Shown here piece by piece: positions 18,280 through 28,871 of a stretch of DNA of 64,000 nucleotides. Made by a program: the position numbers and the translations under genes. Below the pieces are notes generated by a model. That model was not told where the DNA came from. It saw only the letters and a list, made by a program, of their open reading frames with translations, and did no database searches. Origin of the DNA: JASTVH01 sp042862465. Lineage in GTDB: Bacteria > Pseudomonadota > Gammaproteobacteria > Pseudomonadales > Oleiphilaceae. Every line of letters starts with the position of its first letter. Position 1 is the first letter of the stretch. The stretch is taken from assembly GCA_042862465.1 (NCBI GenBank), contig JASTVH010000013.1, forward strand, positions 16,502 through 80,501, written 5' to 3'.

Positions 18280-19332
18280 TTATTTCCGCGCCAGCTCAAA
18301 GAGCCCGGCCCGATGGGCCGCGTCCACGGAGCGCACACATTCGTGAATCAATCGCGGGCCCCGGTAGATAAAGCCGGAATAGATCTGCACCAATGAGGCA
18401 CCCGCTCTCAGTTTCTCGACCGCATCGTTGCCACGGGTAATGCCGCCCACCCCGATGATCGGCAGTTCACCCTGCAGGTTGTCCGCCAGCTTGCGCAGGA
18501 TCTCCGTGGACGGACGCATCAGGGGCGCGCCACTCAGGCCGCCCTGCTCTTCACTGTGGCGCGCGCCCTCCACACCCACACGGGACAGTGTGGTGTTGGT
18601 GGCAATAACACCGTCCATACCAGCCTCAACCAGCGCGTCCGCCACGAAACGCAAGGCCTGTTCGTCCATATCCGGTGCGATTTTCACCGCGATGGGGACA
18701 TAGTGCCCATGCTTGTCCGCCTCACGCTGCTGTTGTGCCTTGACCGCTTTCAGGAGGTCCTTGAGCGCATCCCCGAACTGCAGGTCGCGCAAACCGGGCG
18801 TATTGGGAGACGAAACGTTAACCGTGATGTAAGAAGCCCAGGGATAGGCGGCCGCGATGCCCTGGCAGTAATCGTCAGCGGTCTGCTCCGGGGGCGTTAC
18901 CTTGTTCTTGCCCACATTGATGCCCAAAATACCGGGCCACTGCCGACGTCGGACATTCTCGATCAGGTGCTCCAAGCCGTCGTTGTTGAAGCCCATGCGA
19001 TTGATAATGGCCTGCTGCGCCGGGAGCCGGAACAGGCGCGGACGCGGGTTTCCCGGTTGTGGTTTGGGAGTGACGGTTCCGACCTCTACGAACCCGAAGC
19101 CCAAAGCGCCCATGCCGTCGATCGCGATGCCGTTCTTGTCGAGCCCGGCCGCCAGCCCCACCGGATTGGGAAAATCCAGCCCCATGACCCGTACGCGGGT
19201 ATTTTCGGGAGGCTTGGGCAGCCACTTTGTCAGGCCCCATTTCGGAGCAACCGCGAGGGCCTTCAATGTCACATCGTGGGCCGTTTCCGGCGGCAACTGA
19301 AAGAGCAGAGAGCGGGCAATATCGAACAGCAT
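18280..19332 (-). CDS. pyrD: Dihydroorotate dehydrogenase (quinone), class 2
   Basis: 350 residues. An N-terminal membrane-associating extension (residues 1-45) marks class 2 enzymes that pass electrons to quinones. FMN and substrate motifs are clear: GLAAGLDKNG, MGFNNDG, VNVSSPNTPGLRDLQ and GVGGI near the C-terminus. It catalyses the fourth step of pyrimidine synthesis at the inner membrane. AGAGGT precedes the ATG. Two other pyrimidine genes, pyrF and pyrC, are elsewhere in the window. The upstream spacer carries DnaA-box-like 9-mers. Confidence 0.96.
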   Translation of the reverse strand: MLFDIARSLLFQLPPETAHDVTLKALAVAPKWGLTKWLPKPPENTRVRVMGLDFPNPVGLAAGLDKNGIAIDGMGALGFGFVEVGTVTPKPQPGNPRPRLFRLPAQQAIINRMGFNNDGLEHLIENVRRRQWPGILGINVGKNKVTPPEQTADDYCQGIAAAYPWASYITVNVSSPNTPGLRDLQFGDALKDLLKAVKAQQQREADKHGHYVPIAVKIAPDMDEQALRFVADALVEAGMDGVIATNTTLSRVGVEGARHSEEQGGLSGAPLMRPSTEILRKLADNLQGELPIIGVGGITRGNDAVEKLRAGASLVQIYSGFIYRGPRLIHECVRSVDAAHRAGLFELARK

Positions 19333-19797
19333 GACGACCTCTTGGACAAATCAGAGCGAGATTATTCAGCAATGATTCCTTATCCACAACCGGTTTCATC
19401 CACCGTAAATGACTAATTCATGAAGAACCTGTTACCTTATCCACGGAATCTGTGGATAACTCTGTTGAAAAAACCATGATAATTGCGGCAACACCTTGTC
19501 GTTAGCGCCCAAACTACAAATTGATCATTTTTTGATCAACCGTATTATCCTTAAAAAACAATTAGTTATAGTTTTTTGCACAATTTTTGACATTTGCGTC
19601 ACTTTCCACGGCGACAGATCAACAACTTGCCGAACTGTGCATAATTTTTCCCGTGTCAACTGTTTTTTTATCAGGTTTAACGCTTTTGGTGAGCCTTGTT
19701 GGCCTCTTTGCTCCCCTTGACCATTTCAGTGTCAGGATTTGATTTCCTGGCATTTTGGGGCCAAATTTCCCCTCCAGGTTTGGATTGATGACTCTCT
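19333..19797. other. AT-rich spacer pyrD / CDF transporter
   Basis: 465 bases without a credible gene. The left part holds three DnaA-box-like 9-mers (listed separately). From about 19500 to 19680 the sequence is strikingly AT-rich compared with its surroundings, with an inverted repeat TTGATCA-TTTTT-TGATCAA at 19521-19539 and runs of T and A. It must also hold the promoters of pyrD and the CDF gene. Confidence 0.6.
19380..19459. promoter_or_regulatory. Cluster of three DnaA-box-like 9-mers
   Basis: TTATCCACA at 19380-19388 (+), TTATCCACG at 19437-19445 (+) and TTATCCACA on the minus strand at 19451-19459. Two match the E. coli DnaA-box consensus exactly and the third differs at the last base. 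The second and third face each other across five bases. They begin about 48 bases upstream of the pyrD start. Binding by DnaA is inferred from sequence only. Confidence 0.45.
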
Positions 19798-20988
19798 ATG
19801 ACACTTTCCGCAGAAAATACTGATACCCACCCCACCGCCGCGGAGTCACGAATAGCGACCCGGGTCACGCTCATCGGCATGGTGCTTGATGCCATTCTGG
19901 GGGTGCTGAAAATCATCATCGGCGTGATGTTTCACAGCCAGGCCCTGGTGGTGGACGGTGTGCACTCTTTCTCTGACGTGCTTTCCGACATCATGGTGCT
20001 GGGGCTCTTTCATGTGGCCCGCAAGGAACCGGACGACGACCATCCTTATGGCCATGAGCGCTTTGAAACCATGGGAACCGTGCTGATGGGCAGCTTCCTG
20101 ATTGGCATCGCCGGCGCCCTCACCTGGGACTCCCTCGGCCGCCTGTTTTCCGAGCAACCCATGGCGCTACCCGGATGGCCGGTATTGGTGGCGGCAGCAC
20201 TTTCGATCGTCGGCAAGGAGTGGATCTACCAGTACACCCGCCGCGTTGGCGAAAAAATCGGCTCCGGCCTGATAGTGGCCAATGCCTGGCACAGCCGAAC
20301 CGATGCCTTCTCCTCCATTGTGGTGCTGGTCGGTGCGGCGGGCGCCATGGCCGGCTATGCCTGGCTGGACACGTTGGCAGCGGTTGTCGTCGCGCTCATC
20401 ATCGCCAAGGTGGGCTGGGATCTGGCCTGGGACAGCGTCAAGGAACTGGTGGATACCGCCCTGGATCCGGAGATCGTGGACCAGATCCGGGTGGCCGCCC
20501 TGGAGACCGAAGGCGTCCGCGGAGCGCATTCTGTCCGCAGCCGGCGCATGGGCAATCAGTTCCTGCTGGAGATTCACCTTCAGGTGGACCCGGGCATCAG
20601 CGTTTCCGAAGGGCACCAGGTGGGCGCCCGGGCTGTCCACAAGATCACCCAGGCGGTCGATAACATTCGGGATGTGGTGTTCCATATCGATGCCGAGGAC
20701 GACGGTCCGAGCGAGGAAGGCAGTTACCCCCAGCTCCCCACCCGCAAGGAGGTCACCGAGGCGTTCCGCAAGCGCTGGAGTGACCTGATCACCTTCGACC
20801 AGGTCGCCACCATTCGGCTGCACTATCTGGGGGAAAAAATATCTGTGGAAATCTACCTGCTGGGCGAGGATGCCGTGAACCGGAAATGGCGCACCGAAGA
20901 TTCCCTCTCCCGTCAGCTCAAGCAGCTTGCCGGCGATCTGCACTGGCTGGGCCGGGTGCGGGTCTGGTTTGCCGAGCAGTCTGACTGA
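19798..20988 (+). CDS. Cation diffusion facilitator (CDF) metal exporter
   Basis: 396 residues, about 100 longer than FieF. Six membrane spans are suggested in residues 20-220. Metal-site motifs are HSFSDVLSD (56-64) in the second span region and HSRTD near 162 in the fifth, and HPYGHERFE is a cytosolic loop typical of the family. A C-terminal ZT-dimer domain (about 225-295) is followed by an extra domain of about 95 residues. CDF proteins exchange Zn, Fe, Mn or similar ions for protons; the metal is not predictable here. The ribosome-binding site is weak. It ends 33 bases from the RimK-like gene, which converges on it. Confidence 0.88.
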   Translation: MTLSAENTDTHPTAAESRIATRVTLIGMVLDAILGVLKIIIGVMFHSQALVVDGVHSFSDVLSDIMVLGLFHVARKEPDDDHPYGHERFETMGTVLMGSFLIGIAGALTWDSLGRLFSEQPMALPGWPVLVAAALSIVGKEWIYQYTRRVGEKIGSGLIVANAWHSRTDAFSSIVVLVGAAGAMAGYAWLDTLAAVVVALIIAKVGWDLAWDSVKELVDTALDPEIVDQIRVAALETEGVRGAHSVRSRRMGNQFLLEIHLQVDPGISVSEGHQVGARAVHKITQAVDNIRDVVFHIDAEDDGPSEEGSYPQLPTRKEVTEAFRKRWSDLITFDQVATIRLHYLGEKISVEIYLLGEDAVNRKWRTEDSLSRQLKQLAGDLHWLGRVRVWFAEQSD

Positions 20989-21021
20989 CAGCCCATCGGG
21001 CCGATCACTTGCGGGGGACTC

Positions 21022-22506
21022 TCAGCCCCCGCGGCTGTTGGCCTCCATCCGCGCCAGAAACTCCTGCATGATGAGCGCATAAAGCTCCCCACCGAGAAAC
21101 TTGTCCTCGACACCGGATTCGATGCTTGGGTTATCGTTGATTTCGATGACCGCGACCCGATTCCCGGCCTGTTTGATATCGACGCCGTAAAGGCCGTTAC
21201 CAATCAGGCGCGTGGCATTCAGGGCCGCCTGCAACACCCGGCGCGGGACCTCGTAGGTGGGCAGAGTCTCGAAATTGCCACTGTCGATCCGCTGCTTGCC
21301 ATGCTGGTAGATCTGCCAGTGGTTACGGACCATGTAGTATTTGCAGGCATAGATGGCCCTTCCGCCCAGAACACCGATACGCCAGTCGAAGTCGGTGTAG
21401 AAATACTCCTGGGCCAGCACCAGTGCCGATTGTTTGAACAGCTGTTTCAGGGCCTCATCCAGCTCCTGGCGATCATTGGCCTTGATCACCCCGCGCGAGA
21501 AGGACCCATCCGGGATCTTCACCACCACGGGCAGGCCCAGGGTATCGATCGCCTTTTGCGCCGCCTGCTTGTCCTCCTTGGCCAGGATGAGGGTGCCGGG
21601 CGTTGGCAGCTTGTTGTTCTTCAGCAGATCCGCCAGGTAAACCTTGTTGGTGCAACGCAGGATCGACACCGGATCGTCGATCACTACCAGCCCTTCCGCC
21701 TCTGCCTTGCGGGCAAACCGGTAGGTGTGATGGTCGATGGCGGTGGTTTCGCGGATAAACAGGCCGTCGAATTCCGCCAGGCGCATGAAGTCCCGGTGGG
21801 TAATCAGTTCCACGTCGATCCCCAGACGCCGCCCGGCCTTGATAAAGCGGGACAGCGCGGTGCGGTTACTCGGCGGCAGCGCCTCTTCCGGATTCACCAG
21901 GATGGCCAGGTTATAGCGGTAGCGACGCCGAGAGCGGGGCTTGCGCCATACCGTGCGGCTGAAATGCTCCAGGGCCTGGGCAAACAGGTCTTCTTCCTGC
22001 TCGTCCAGCTCCGACGGCGACAGCGGCTTCAGTGATCGGATATCCCAGCCCCGGCGCCGGACAAACTCCACCTCGATAATGGGGCAGGGAAAACGCTCGA
22101 ACAGTCCCCGGGCAACGGTTTTCAGTTCCGGCGCAACCGCCTGCCCGAACATCACCCTTACGGTACAGCGGTCCGCCTCACTCGACTGTTCACCGGCCTG
22201 CCGGTCCAGCCACCTCACCGTGTCGCTGTCCAGTGCCTCCAGCTGCAGCGATAACAGCCCCTTGCGCCCCATATCGTTGAGCGTCATGACCGAGGGCACC
22301 ACATGGTGGTCACGGGCTTCTGCCAGCAGGGAGCAGTAATAGCCGCGGCTGAGGTACCGCGCACTCGAGCAGAGATTAATGACCCGGGTGCGTCGCCCAC
22401 CGGGCATGCCCTGTTCCAGATACTGATCAAAGGTGACCACATCCTCACTGGGATAGTAAGGGGCCCAGTCCTTCATCCGGTCAACCACAATCAAGACTCG
22501 CGTCAT
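21022..22506 (-). CDS. RimK-like ATP-grasp ligase with RLAN-type N-terminal domain
   Basis: 494 residues from the ATG at 22506 (MTRVLIVVDR); a start further upstream is open but lacks support. The N-terminal half (about 1-200), with LIVVDRMKDWAPYYP and VINLCSSARYLSRGYYCSLL, fits the domain that accompanies RimK-like ligases. The C-terminal ATP-grasp (about 230-480) has VVVKIPDGSFSRGV, LAQEYFYTDFDWRIGVL and the metal-binding VIEINDNPSIESG. Such enzymes join an amino acid or peptide to a carboxylate using ATP. The divergent gene encodes a GNAT acyltransferase fused to a C39 peptidase, a combination noted in comparative genomics of amide-bond ligases. Substrate unknown. Confidence 0.88.
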   Translation of the reverse strand: MTRVLIVVDRMKDWAPYYPSEDVVTFDQYLEQGMPGGRRTRVINLCSSARYLSRGYYCSLLAEARDHHVVPSVMTLNDMGRKGLLSLQLEALDSDTVRWLDRQAGEQSSEADRCTVRVMFGQAVAPELKTVARGLFERFPCPIIEVEFVRRRGWDIRSLKPLSPSELDEQEEDLFAQALEHFSRTVWRKPRSRRRYRYNLAILVNPEEALPPSNRTALSRFIKAGRRLGIDVELITHRDFMRLAEFDGLFIRETTAIDHHTYRFARKAEAEGLVVIDDPVSILRCTNKVYLADLLKNNKLPTPGTLILAKEDKQAAQKAIDTLGLPVVVKIPDGSFSRGVIKANDRQELDEALKQLFKQSALVLAQEYFYTDFDWRIGVLGGRAIYACKYYMVRNHWQIYQHGKQRIDSGNFETLPTYEVPRRVLQAALNATRLIGNGLYGVDIKQAGNRVAVIEINDNPSIESGVEDKFLGGELYALIMQEFLARMEANSRGG

Positions 22507-22727
22507 GAAATCGCCTCGCCAAAGAGTCAAAAAAGTTACGGAAGCCGTTATTCTTCCCCTGCCCTTCCACAAGGCTTCAGCAAGCGCTTCCGTTAGGCAC
22601 TATAGCGCCATCGCGCCAGTTGGAAAGTGAACCTTGACCTGTGGATTGTACGCATGGGCGGCCGCTGTCCATCCCGGGGGTTTGATTGCATACTGGAGGG
22701 TATTGCACAGGAGTTTCCAAGCCGTCC

Positions 22728-23854
22728 ATGTCTCCCGCTTATACTTTTCGCCCGGCCACCCAAGCCGACCTCAATGCGCTCGTTTCCCTGGAAAATGCCT
22801 GCTTCGAAGGCGATCGTCTGTCCCGTCGCAGTTTCCGGCGGTTTATCGAGGCGCCGCTGGACGTTCTTCTGGTGGCTGAACGCGATGGCCAGCTGGCCGG
22901 TTACTGCCTGGTGCTGATGCGCAAGGCCACCCGCCTGGCCCGCATCTATTCCATTGCCGTCGCGCCCGCCCAACGGGGCCAGGGGCTGGGGGAACAGCTG
23001 GTGCTGCAGGGAGAAAAGGCGGCGCGGGACCAGGGACGTATTGTCATGCGTCTAGAGGTGCGCCGGGACAATGCCGGAGCGATCAGACTCTACCAGCAGC
23101 TGGGCTACCACCAGTTTGAGACGATTCCCGACTACTACGACGATCACGAGGAGGCGCTGCGTTTCCAGAAGCGTATCCTGTTCCTGTCACCGGAAAAGGA
23201 CCGGCTGAAGGTCCCCTATTACGCCCAAACCACGGACTTCACCTGCGGTCCCGCGGCCCTGATGATGGCCATGGCCACTGTGGACCGTCACCAGCGCCTC
23301 AGCGGTCACGAGGAGTTACGGCTGTGGCGACAGGCCACCACCATTTTCATGCTCGCCGGCCACGGCGGCTGCGGCCCCCATGGGTTGGCCCTGGCCGCCT
23401 GGGAGCGCGGATTCGATGTGGAACTGATCGTGAATCGGGAAGGCCCGCTGTTCCTGGATACGGTACGCAGCGAGCGCAAGAAGGAAGTGTTGGTCCGCGT
23501 CCATGAGGATTTCATGGAACAGCTGGCCACCACCGGCGTGGTGATTCGCCATGCCACGCTGTCCCTGGAAGAGATGGCGGACGCCCTGGATGAAGGCCGG
23601 GTGCCGGTGATGCTGATCAACACCTGGCAATTCAACAACAGCCGCATTCCCCACTGGGTGACGCTCTGCGCCATCGACGACCAGTTCGCCTACATCCACG
23701 ATCCCGAACTGGATACCGACGAAGGCGAATCGGTCGCCGACAAGCAGTACATACCCGTGGACCGGGCAGCCTTCGAGAAGATGACCCGCTATGGCCGCCA
23801 GGCGCCCCTGCAGGCCGCCGTTGTGGTCGGCCTCAGGCGACAGGGGTCGGACGG

Positions 23855-23858
<4 letters not shown>
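22728..23858 (+). CDS. GNAT acetyltransferase fused to C39-like cysteine peptidase
   Basis: 376 residues. Residues 5-155 are a GNAT domain with the acetyl-CoA loop QRGQGLG (82-88) and the RimI-like NAGAIRLYQQLGY. Residues 160-376 form a papain-like C39 domain: VPYYAQTTDFTCGPAA with Cys173, His near 309 in IPHW, and Asp near 325 in IHDPE. There is no secretion signal, so it acts in the cytoplasm. The ATG at 22728 has AGGAG 14 bases upstream, which is long; an in-frame TTG at 22686 is an alternative. It is divergent from the RimK-like ligase, 221 bases apart, and its stop overlaps that of uvrB. The pair could add and trim a peptide or acyl modification; this is inference. Confidence 0.88.
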
Positions 23859-25867
<2,009 letters not shown>

Positions 25868-26240
25868 GAATAAGTTCGTGTCCTGATTGGCGAATAGACA
25901 TAATATCAGCGCTGTTGCGACCTTTCATGGCAAGGCCCGGTGCGCGGTGACTGGCCCGGCGACGCTCGGGGAATACCAAGGACTTTTACAGAGGTGCCTT
26001 AGAGTTCCCGTCGGGCCATGTTACCATTGGACCCGTTTCGCTGCCGTTTCCTGCGTTAGTAAACAACGAAGCCTGTATTCCTCAACGTGGCTACGCGGTA
26101 AAGTCAAATCAAGACCACCCGCCATTCCGTGCTGAGCAATGCAGGCTGGCCTCGGGTCAAGAGCCATTGGACCGGGAGACGGCTGAAAGATTCCATGGAC
26201 GCAGTGAGGCGTCCGCTACCCATCATTGAGGAGCTATAGT
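25868..26240. other. Divergent spacer uvrB / aspC
   Basis: 373 bases without a convincing gene. A small hairpin GGACGC-AGTGAG-GCGTCC lies at 26197-26214, just before the aspC ribosome-binding site. I searched by eye for CTGT-N8-ACAG (LexA) and found none. Nothing else stands out. Confidence 0.5.
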
Positions 26241-27425
26241 TTGAACGTGCATCTTTCGCATCGTGTCCAACAAATCAAACCGTCTCCCACCCTGGCCGTC
26301 ACCAGCAAGGCGGCCGAGCTGCGTGCTGCCGGCAAGGACATTATTGGACTGGGGGCCGGCGAGCCCGATTTCGATACCCCCGATCACATCAAGGATGCCG
26401 CCATCGAGGCGATTCGCGGCGGCCAGACCAAGTACACCCCGGTCGACGGCACGCCCGGCCTGAAGAAGGCCATCATCGAAAAGTTCAAACGTGACAACGG
26501 GCTGGACTACACCCCCGATCAGATCCTGGTATCCAGCGGCGGGAAGCAGAGTTTCTTCAACCTGGCCCTGGCCCTGCTCAATCCCGGTGACGAGGTGATC
26601 ATTCCGGCACCGTACTGGGTCTCCTACCCCGATATGGTCAAGATCGCCGAAGGGCACCCGGTCATTCTGGAGACGGACCAGGCCTCCCGCTTCAAGATCA
26701 CACCGGAGCAGCTGGAAAAGGCCATTACCGAGCGCACCCGCCTGGTGGTCCTGAACAGCCCGTCCAACCCCAGCGGTGTGGCCTACAGCAAGGATGAGCT
26801 GCAGGCAATCGGCGATGTGCTGGTCAAGCATCCGAGCATCATGATTGCCACCGATGACATGTACGAACCGATTCTGTGGACGGCGCAGCCGTTCGCCAAC
26901 ATTGTCAATGCGCGCCCGGAACTGCAGGAACGCACCTTCGTGCTCAACGGTGTCTCCAAGGCCTACTCCATGACCGGCTGGCGCATCGGCTATGCTGCGG
27001 GGCCGCAGAAGGTCATTGCGGCCATGAAGAAGATTCAGTCCCAGAGCACCTCGAACCCCTGCTCCATCTCCCAGGCAGCCGCCCAGGCGGCCCTGAGTGG
27101 TCCGCAGGACTGTGTGGGCGAGATGGTCAAGGCGTTCAAGGAACGTCATGACTATGTGGTCCAGGCGTTGAATGAGCTGCCCGGGGTATCCTGCGAGCCC
27201 AGCGACGGCACGTTCTATGCCTTCCCGAGCTTCAAGGGAGCGATCGAAGCTACGGACGGGGTCAACACCGACGTGGAAATGGCCGAGCACCTGCTCAACA
27301 CCGCAGGTGTCGCCCTGGTGCCGGGTTCCGCCTTCGGCTGCGAAGGTCACATGCGACTGAGCTTTGCCACCAGCCTGGACACATTGAAGGCCGCCATCGA
27401 CCGGCTGGCCAAGGCGCTCAAATAA
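26241..27425 (+). CDS. aspC: Aspartate aminotransferase, class I (Ib-like)
   Basis: 394 residues from a TTG at 26241, chosen because GGAG lies seven bases upstream; the next upstream TTG (26226) precedes this site. The PLP lysine is Lys240 in SKAYSMTGWRIGYAAG. GAGEPDFDTPDHI, NSPSNPSG and the C-terminal MRLSFATS are typical of subgroup Ib aspartate aminotransferases, which exchange amino groups between aspartate and 2-oxoglutarate; some also accept prephenate or aromatic acids. It is monocistronic, followed by a tRNA-Asn whose promoter lies in an inverted repeat after the stop. Confidence 0.92.
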   Translation: MNVHLSHRVQQIKPSPTLAVTSKAAELRAAGKDIIGLGAGEPDFDTPDHIKDAAIEAIRGGQTKYTPVDGTPGLKKAIIEKFKRDNGLDYTPDQILVSSGGKQSFFNLALALLNPGDEVIIPAPYWVSYPDMVKIAEGHPVILETDQASRFKITPEQLEKAITERTRLVVLNSPSNPSGVAYSKDELQAIGDVLVKHPSIMIATDDMYEPILWTAQPFANIVNARPELQERTFVLNGVSKAYSMTGWRIGYAAGPQKVIAAMKKIQSQSTSNPCSISQAAAQAALSGPQDCVGEMVKAFKERHDYVVQALNELPGVSCEPSDGTFYAFPSFKGAIEATDGVNTDVEMAEHLLNTAGVALVPGSAFGCEGHMRLSFATSLDTLKAAIDRLAKALK

Positions 27426-27440
27426 TTCGAAAAATATGTT

Positions 27441-27478
27441 TTAGGAGGGTTGACTCCAAGGCCAAGCCCTCCTAATAT
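27441..27478 (+). promoter_or_regulatory. Promoter of second tRNA-Asn inside an inverted repeat
   Basis: TTGACT (27450-27455), 17-base spacer, TAATAT (27473-27478) and a GC-rich ACGCGCC discriminator. The -35 lies within an inverted repeat TTAGGAGGG (27441-27449) / CCCTCCTAA (27467-27475), whose right arm overlaps the -10. The hairpin could also end aspC transcripts. Confidence 0.65.
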
Positions 27479-27502
27479 ACGCGCCCTGTCAGGTGATGAC
27501 AT

Positions 27503-27578
27503 TCCCCGATAGCTCAGTTGGTAGAGCAACGGACTGTTAATCCGTGGGTCGCTGGTTCGAGCCCAGCTCGGGGAGCCA
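27503..27578 (+). tRNA. tRNA-Asn (GTT)
   Basis: 76 bases, CCA encoded, anticodon GTT, identical over its full length to the tRNA at 8217-8292 although the flanks differ. A strong terminator begins seven bases later. Confidence 0.97.
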
Positions 27579-27584
27579 AATTGC

Positions 27585-27614
27585 AAAAAGCCGCTCAGTT
27601 GAGCGGCTTTTTTT
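27585..27614 (+). terminator. Rho-independent terminator of tRNA-Asn
   Basis: AAAAA, stem GCCGCTC-AGTT-GAGCGGC (27590-27607) and seven T. Confidence 0.92.
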
Positions 27615-27642
27615 GTGTCTGGCGCCCACGCAGACCCGTCGC

Positions 27643-27725
27643 CGTAGGTTGGGCTGAGCCTGCGAAGCCCAACAATGTAGCGATGACGCGGAGATGTTGG
27701 GCTTCCTTCGTCAGCCCAACCTACG
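27643..27725. repeat. Nested palindromic (MITE/REP-like) repeat
   Basis: 83 bases bounded by perfect 15-bp inverted repeats, CGTAGGTTGGGCTGA and TCAGCCCAACCTACG. Inside lies a second perfect 11-bp pair, GAAGCCCAACA (27664-27674) and TGTTGGGCTTC (27695-27705). The core GTTGGGC thus occurs four times in alternating orientation. No open frame. It sits between a tRNA terminator and the end of the LOG gene. Confidence 0.8.
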
Positions 27726-27844
27726 CTCTGGAGCGCAACCCGCCTTCCCGGGGGTGACGGGGTATGTTTGGCTTCGGTGGAAGGTGTCCGAAGGCGAGTT
27801 CCACGCTGGAGTGCGAAGAAAATTTTTTTTGGTTCAATCCAGAG

Positions 27845-28429
27845 CTATGTCCATTTTTTATGGGGAGCCTGATACGCCCGGAATTGCTCCAGAATGTTCT
27901 CCAGGCTGTCGGAGACCACCAGCATGTCCCGGAACTCGGCCTTGAGAAATCCCTCCCCAACCATCTGGTCGATAAACGCCCGCAGAGGATCGAAGAACCC
28001 CTCGACGTTATAAAGGGCCACCGGCTTCTCGTGCAGCCCCAACTGCGCCCAGGTCCAGACCTCGAACAATTCTTCCAGGGTGCCAATGCCACCCGGCAAA
28101 GCCACAAACCCGTCTGACAGCTCAGCCATGCGAGCCTTGCGTTCGTGCATGTCGGCGACGACCTCAAGGCGGGTCAGCCCCTCATGGGCCAGCTCACTTT
28201 CCTCCAACGCCCGGGGTATGACCCCATAGACCCGACCGCCGGCCTGCAGTGCGGCATCCGCAACCGTGCCCATCAATCCGACATGCCCTCCGCCAAAGAC
28301 GATACCGATACCCTGGCGGGCGACATGGGCGGCGAATTCAGCCGCGGATTGGCGGTAAACGTCCCTGACTCCAAAACTGGACCCACAAAAGAAAGCAATG
28401 CAGTCGAGCTGGCGTGTTGAATGCTGCAC
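27845..28429 (-). CDS. LOG family protein (nucleotide 5'-monophosphate phosphoribohydrolase-like)
   Basis: 194 residues from a GTG at 28429. Family signatures are GGGHVGLMG (about 47-55) and PGGIGTLEELFEVWTW (about 113-128). LOG proteins are Rossmann-like enzymes that cleave the N-glycosidic bond of nucleoside monophosphates; plant-associated members release cytokinins, and bacterial ones such as PpnN act on ordinary nucleotides. The native substrate here is not known. It is a single gene, divergent from the lipoprotein gene. Confidence 0.9.
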   Translation of the reverse strand: MQHSTRQLDCIAFFCGSSFGVRDVYRQSAAEFAAHVARQGIGIVFGGGHVGLMGTVADAALQAGGRVYGVIPRALEESELAHEGLTRLEVVADMHERKARMAELSDGFVALPGGIGTLEELFEVWTWAQLGLHEKPVALYNVEGFFDPLRAFIDQMVGEGFLKAEFRDMLVVSDSLENILEQFRAYQAPHKKWT

Positions 28430-28501
28430 GGATAAAGGCCTTACATTCCCAATGAATTCACGTACCCTATTGAAACCATTCTAACAGCCACCAACCCAGG
28501 G

Positions 28502-28867
28502 ATGCGCCACGCCGTGCCTGTACGAGCCCCGCAACGTATACAAAGCCTGTTCTGGTCCTTGCTGCTGACTCTTTCACTAAGCGGCTGTGCCCATCAGGCA
28601 CCGGCGGGGGATCATTGGCTGGGCGTGGACAAACTGGAACATTTCACGCTCTCGGCAGCAACCGCAGCCAGCCTTAACCGGGCCGCAGAGCGCGATCACT
28701 GGGCGCCCTGCGCGGGAACCCTGGGCAGCATGACATTGACCCTCAGCGGAGGCGCACTCAAAGAGCTGTACGACCTGAAGATCAAGGGCACCTACTGGAG
28801 TTGGCGCGACATGACGGCAGACCTCCTGGGTGCCGCTGCCGGCGCACTGGCAGTGCGGGGCTGCTAG
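28502..28867 (+). CDS. YfiM-like lipoprotein
   Basis: 121 residues. The N-terminal hydrophobic stretch ends in the lipobox LSGC, so the mature protein begins at Cys29. The rest contains KLEHFTLSAATAA, GGALKELYDLK and GTYWSWRDMTADLLGAAAG, the pattern of the YfiM/DUF2279 group, which has a hydrophobic helix and conserved charged residues and is of unknown function. It converges on the deaminase gene, four bases between stops. Confidence 0.75.
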   Translation: MRHAVPVRAPQRIQSLFWSLLLTLSLSGCAHQAPAGDHWLGVDKLEHFTLSAATAASLNRAAERDHWAPCAGTLGSMTLTLSGGALKELYDLKIKGTYWSWRDMTADLLGAAAGALAVRGC

Positions 28868-28871
28868 GGCC

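Noticed and set aside
19333..19797. Chromosomal replication origin
   Set aside because: No dnaA, dnaN, rpmH, gid or par genes nearby and only three boxes; reported as a DnaA-box cluster instead.
25868..25960. LexA box for uvrB
   Set aside because: No CTGT-N8-ACAG or close variant was found upstream of the start.
25887..26135. 82-residue open frame between uvrB and aspC
   Set aside because: No ribosome-binding site and no recognisable domain; composition is like spacer.
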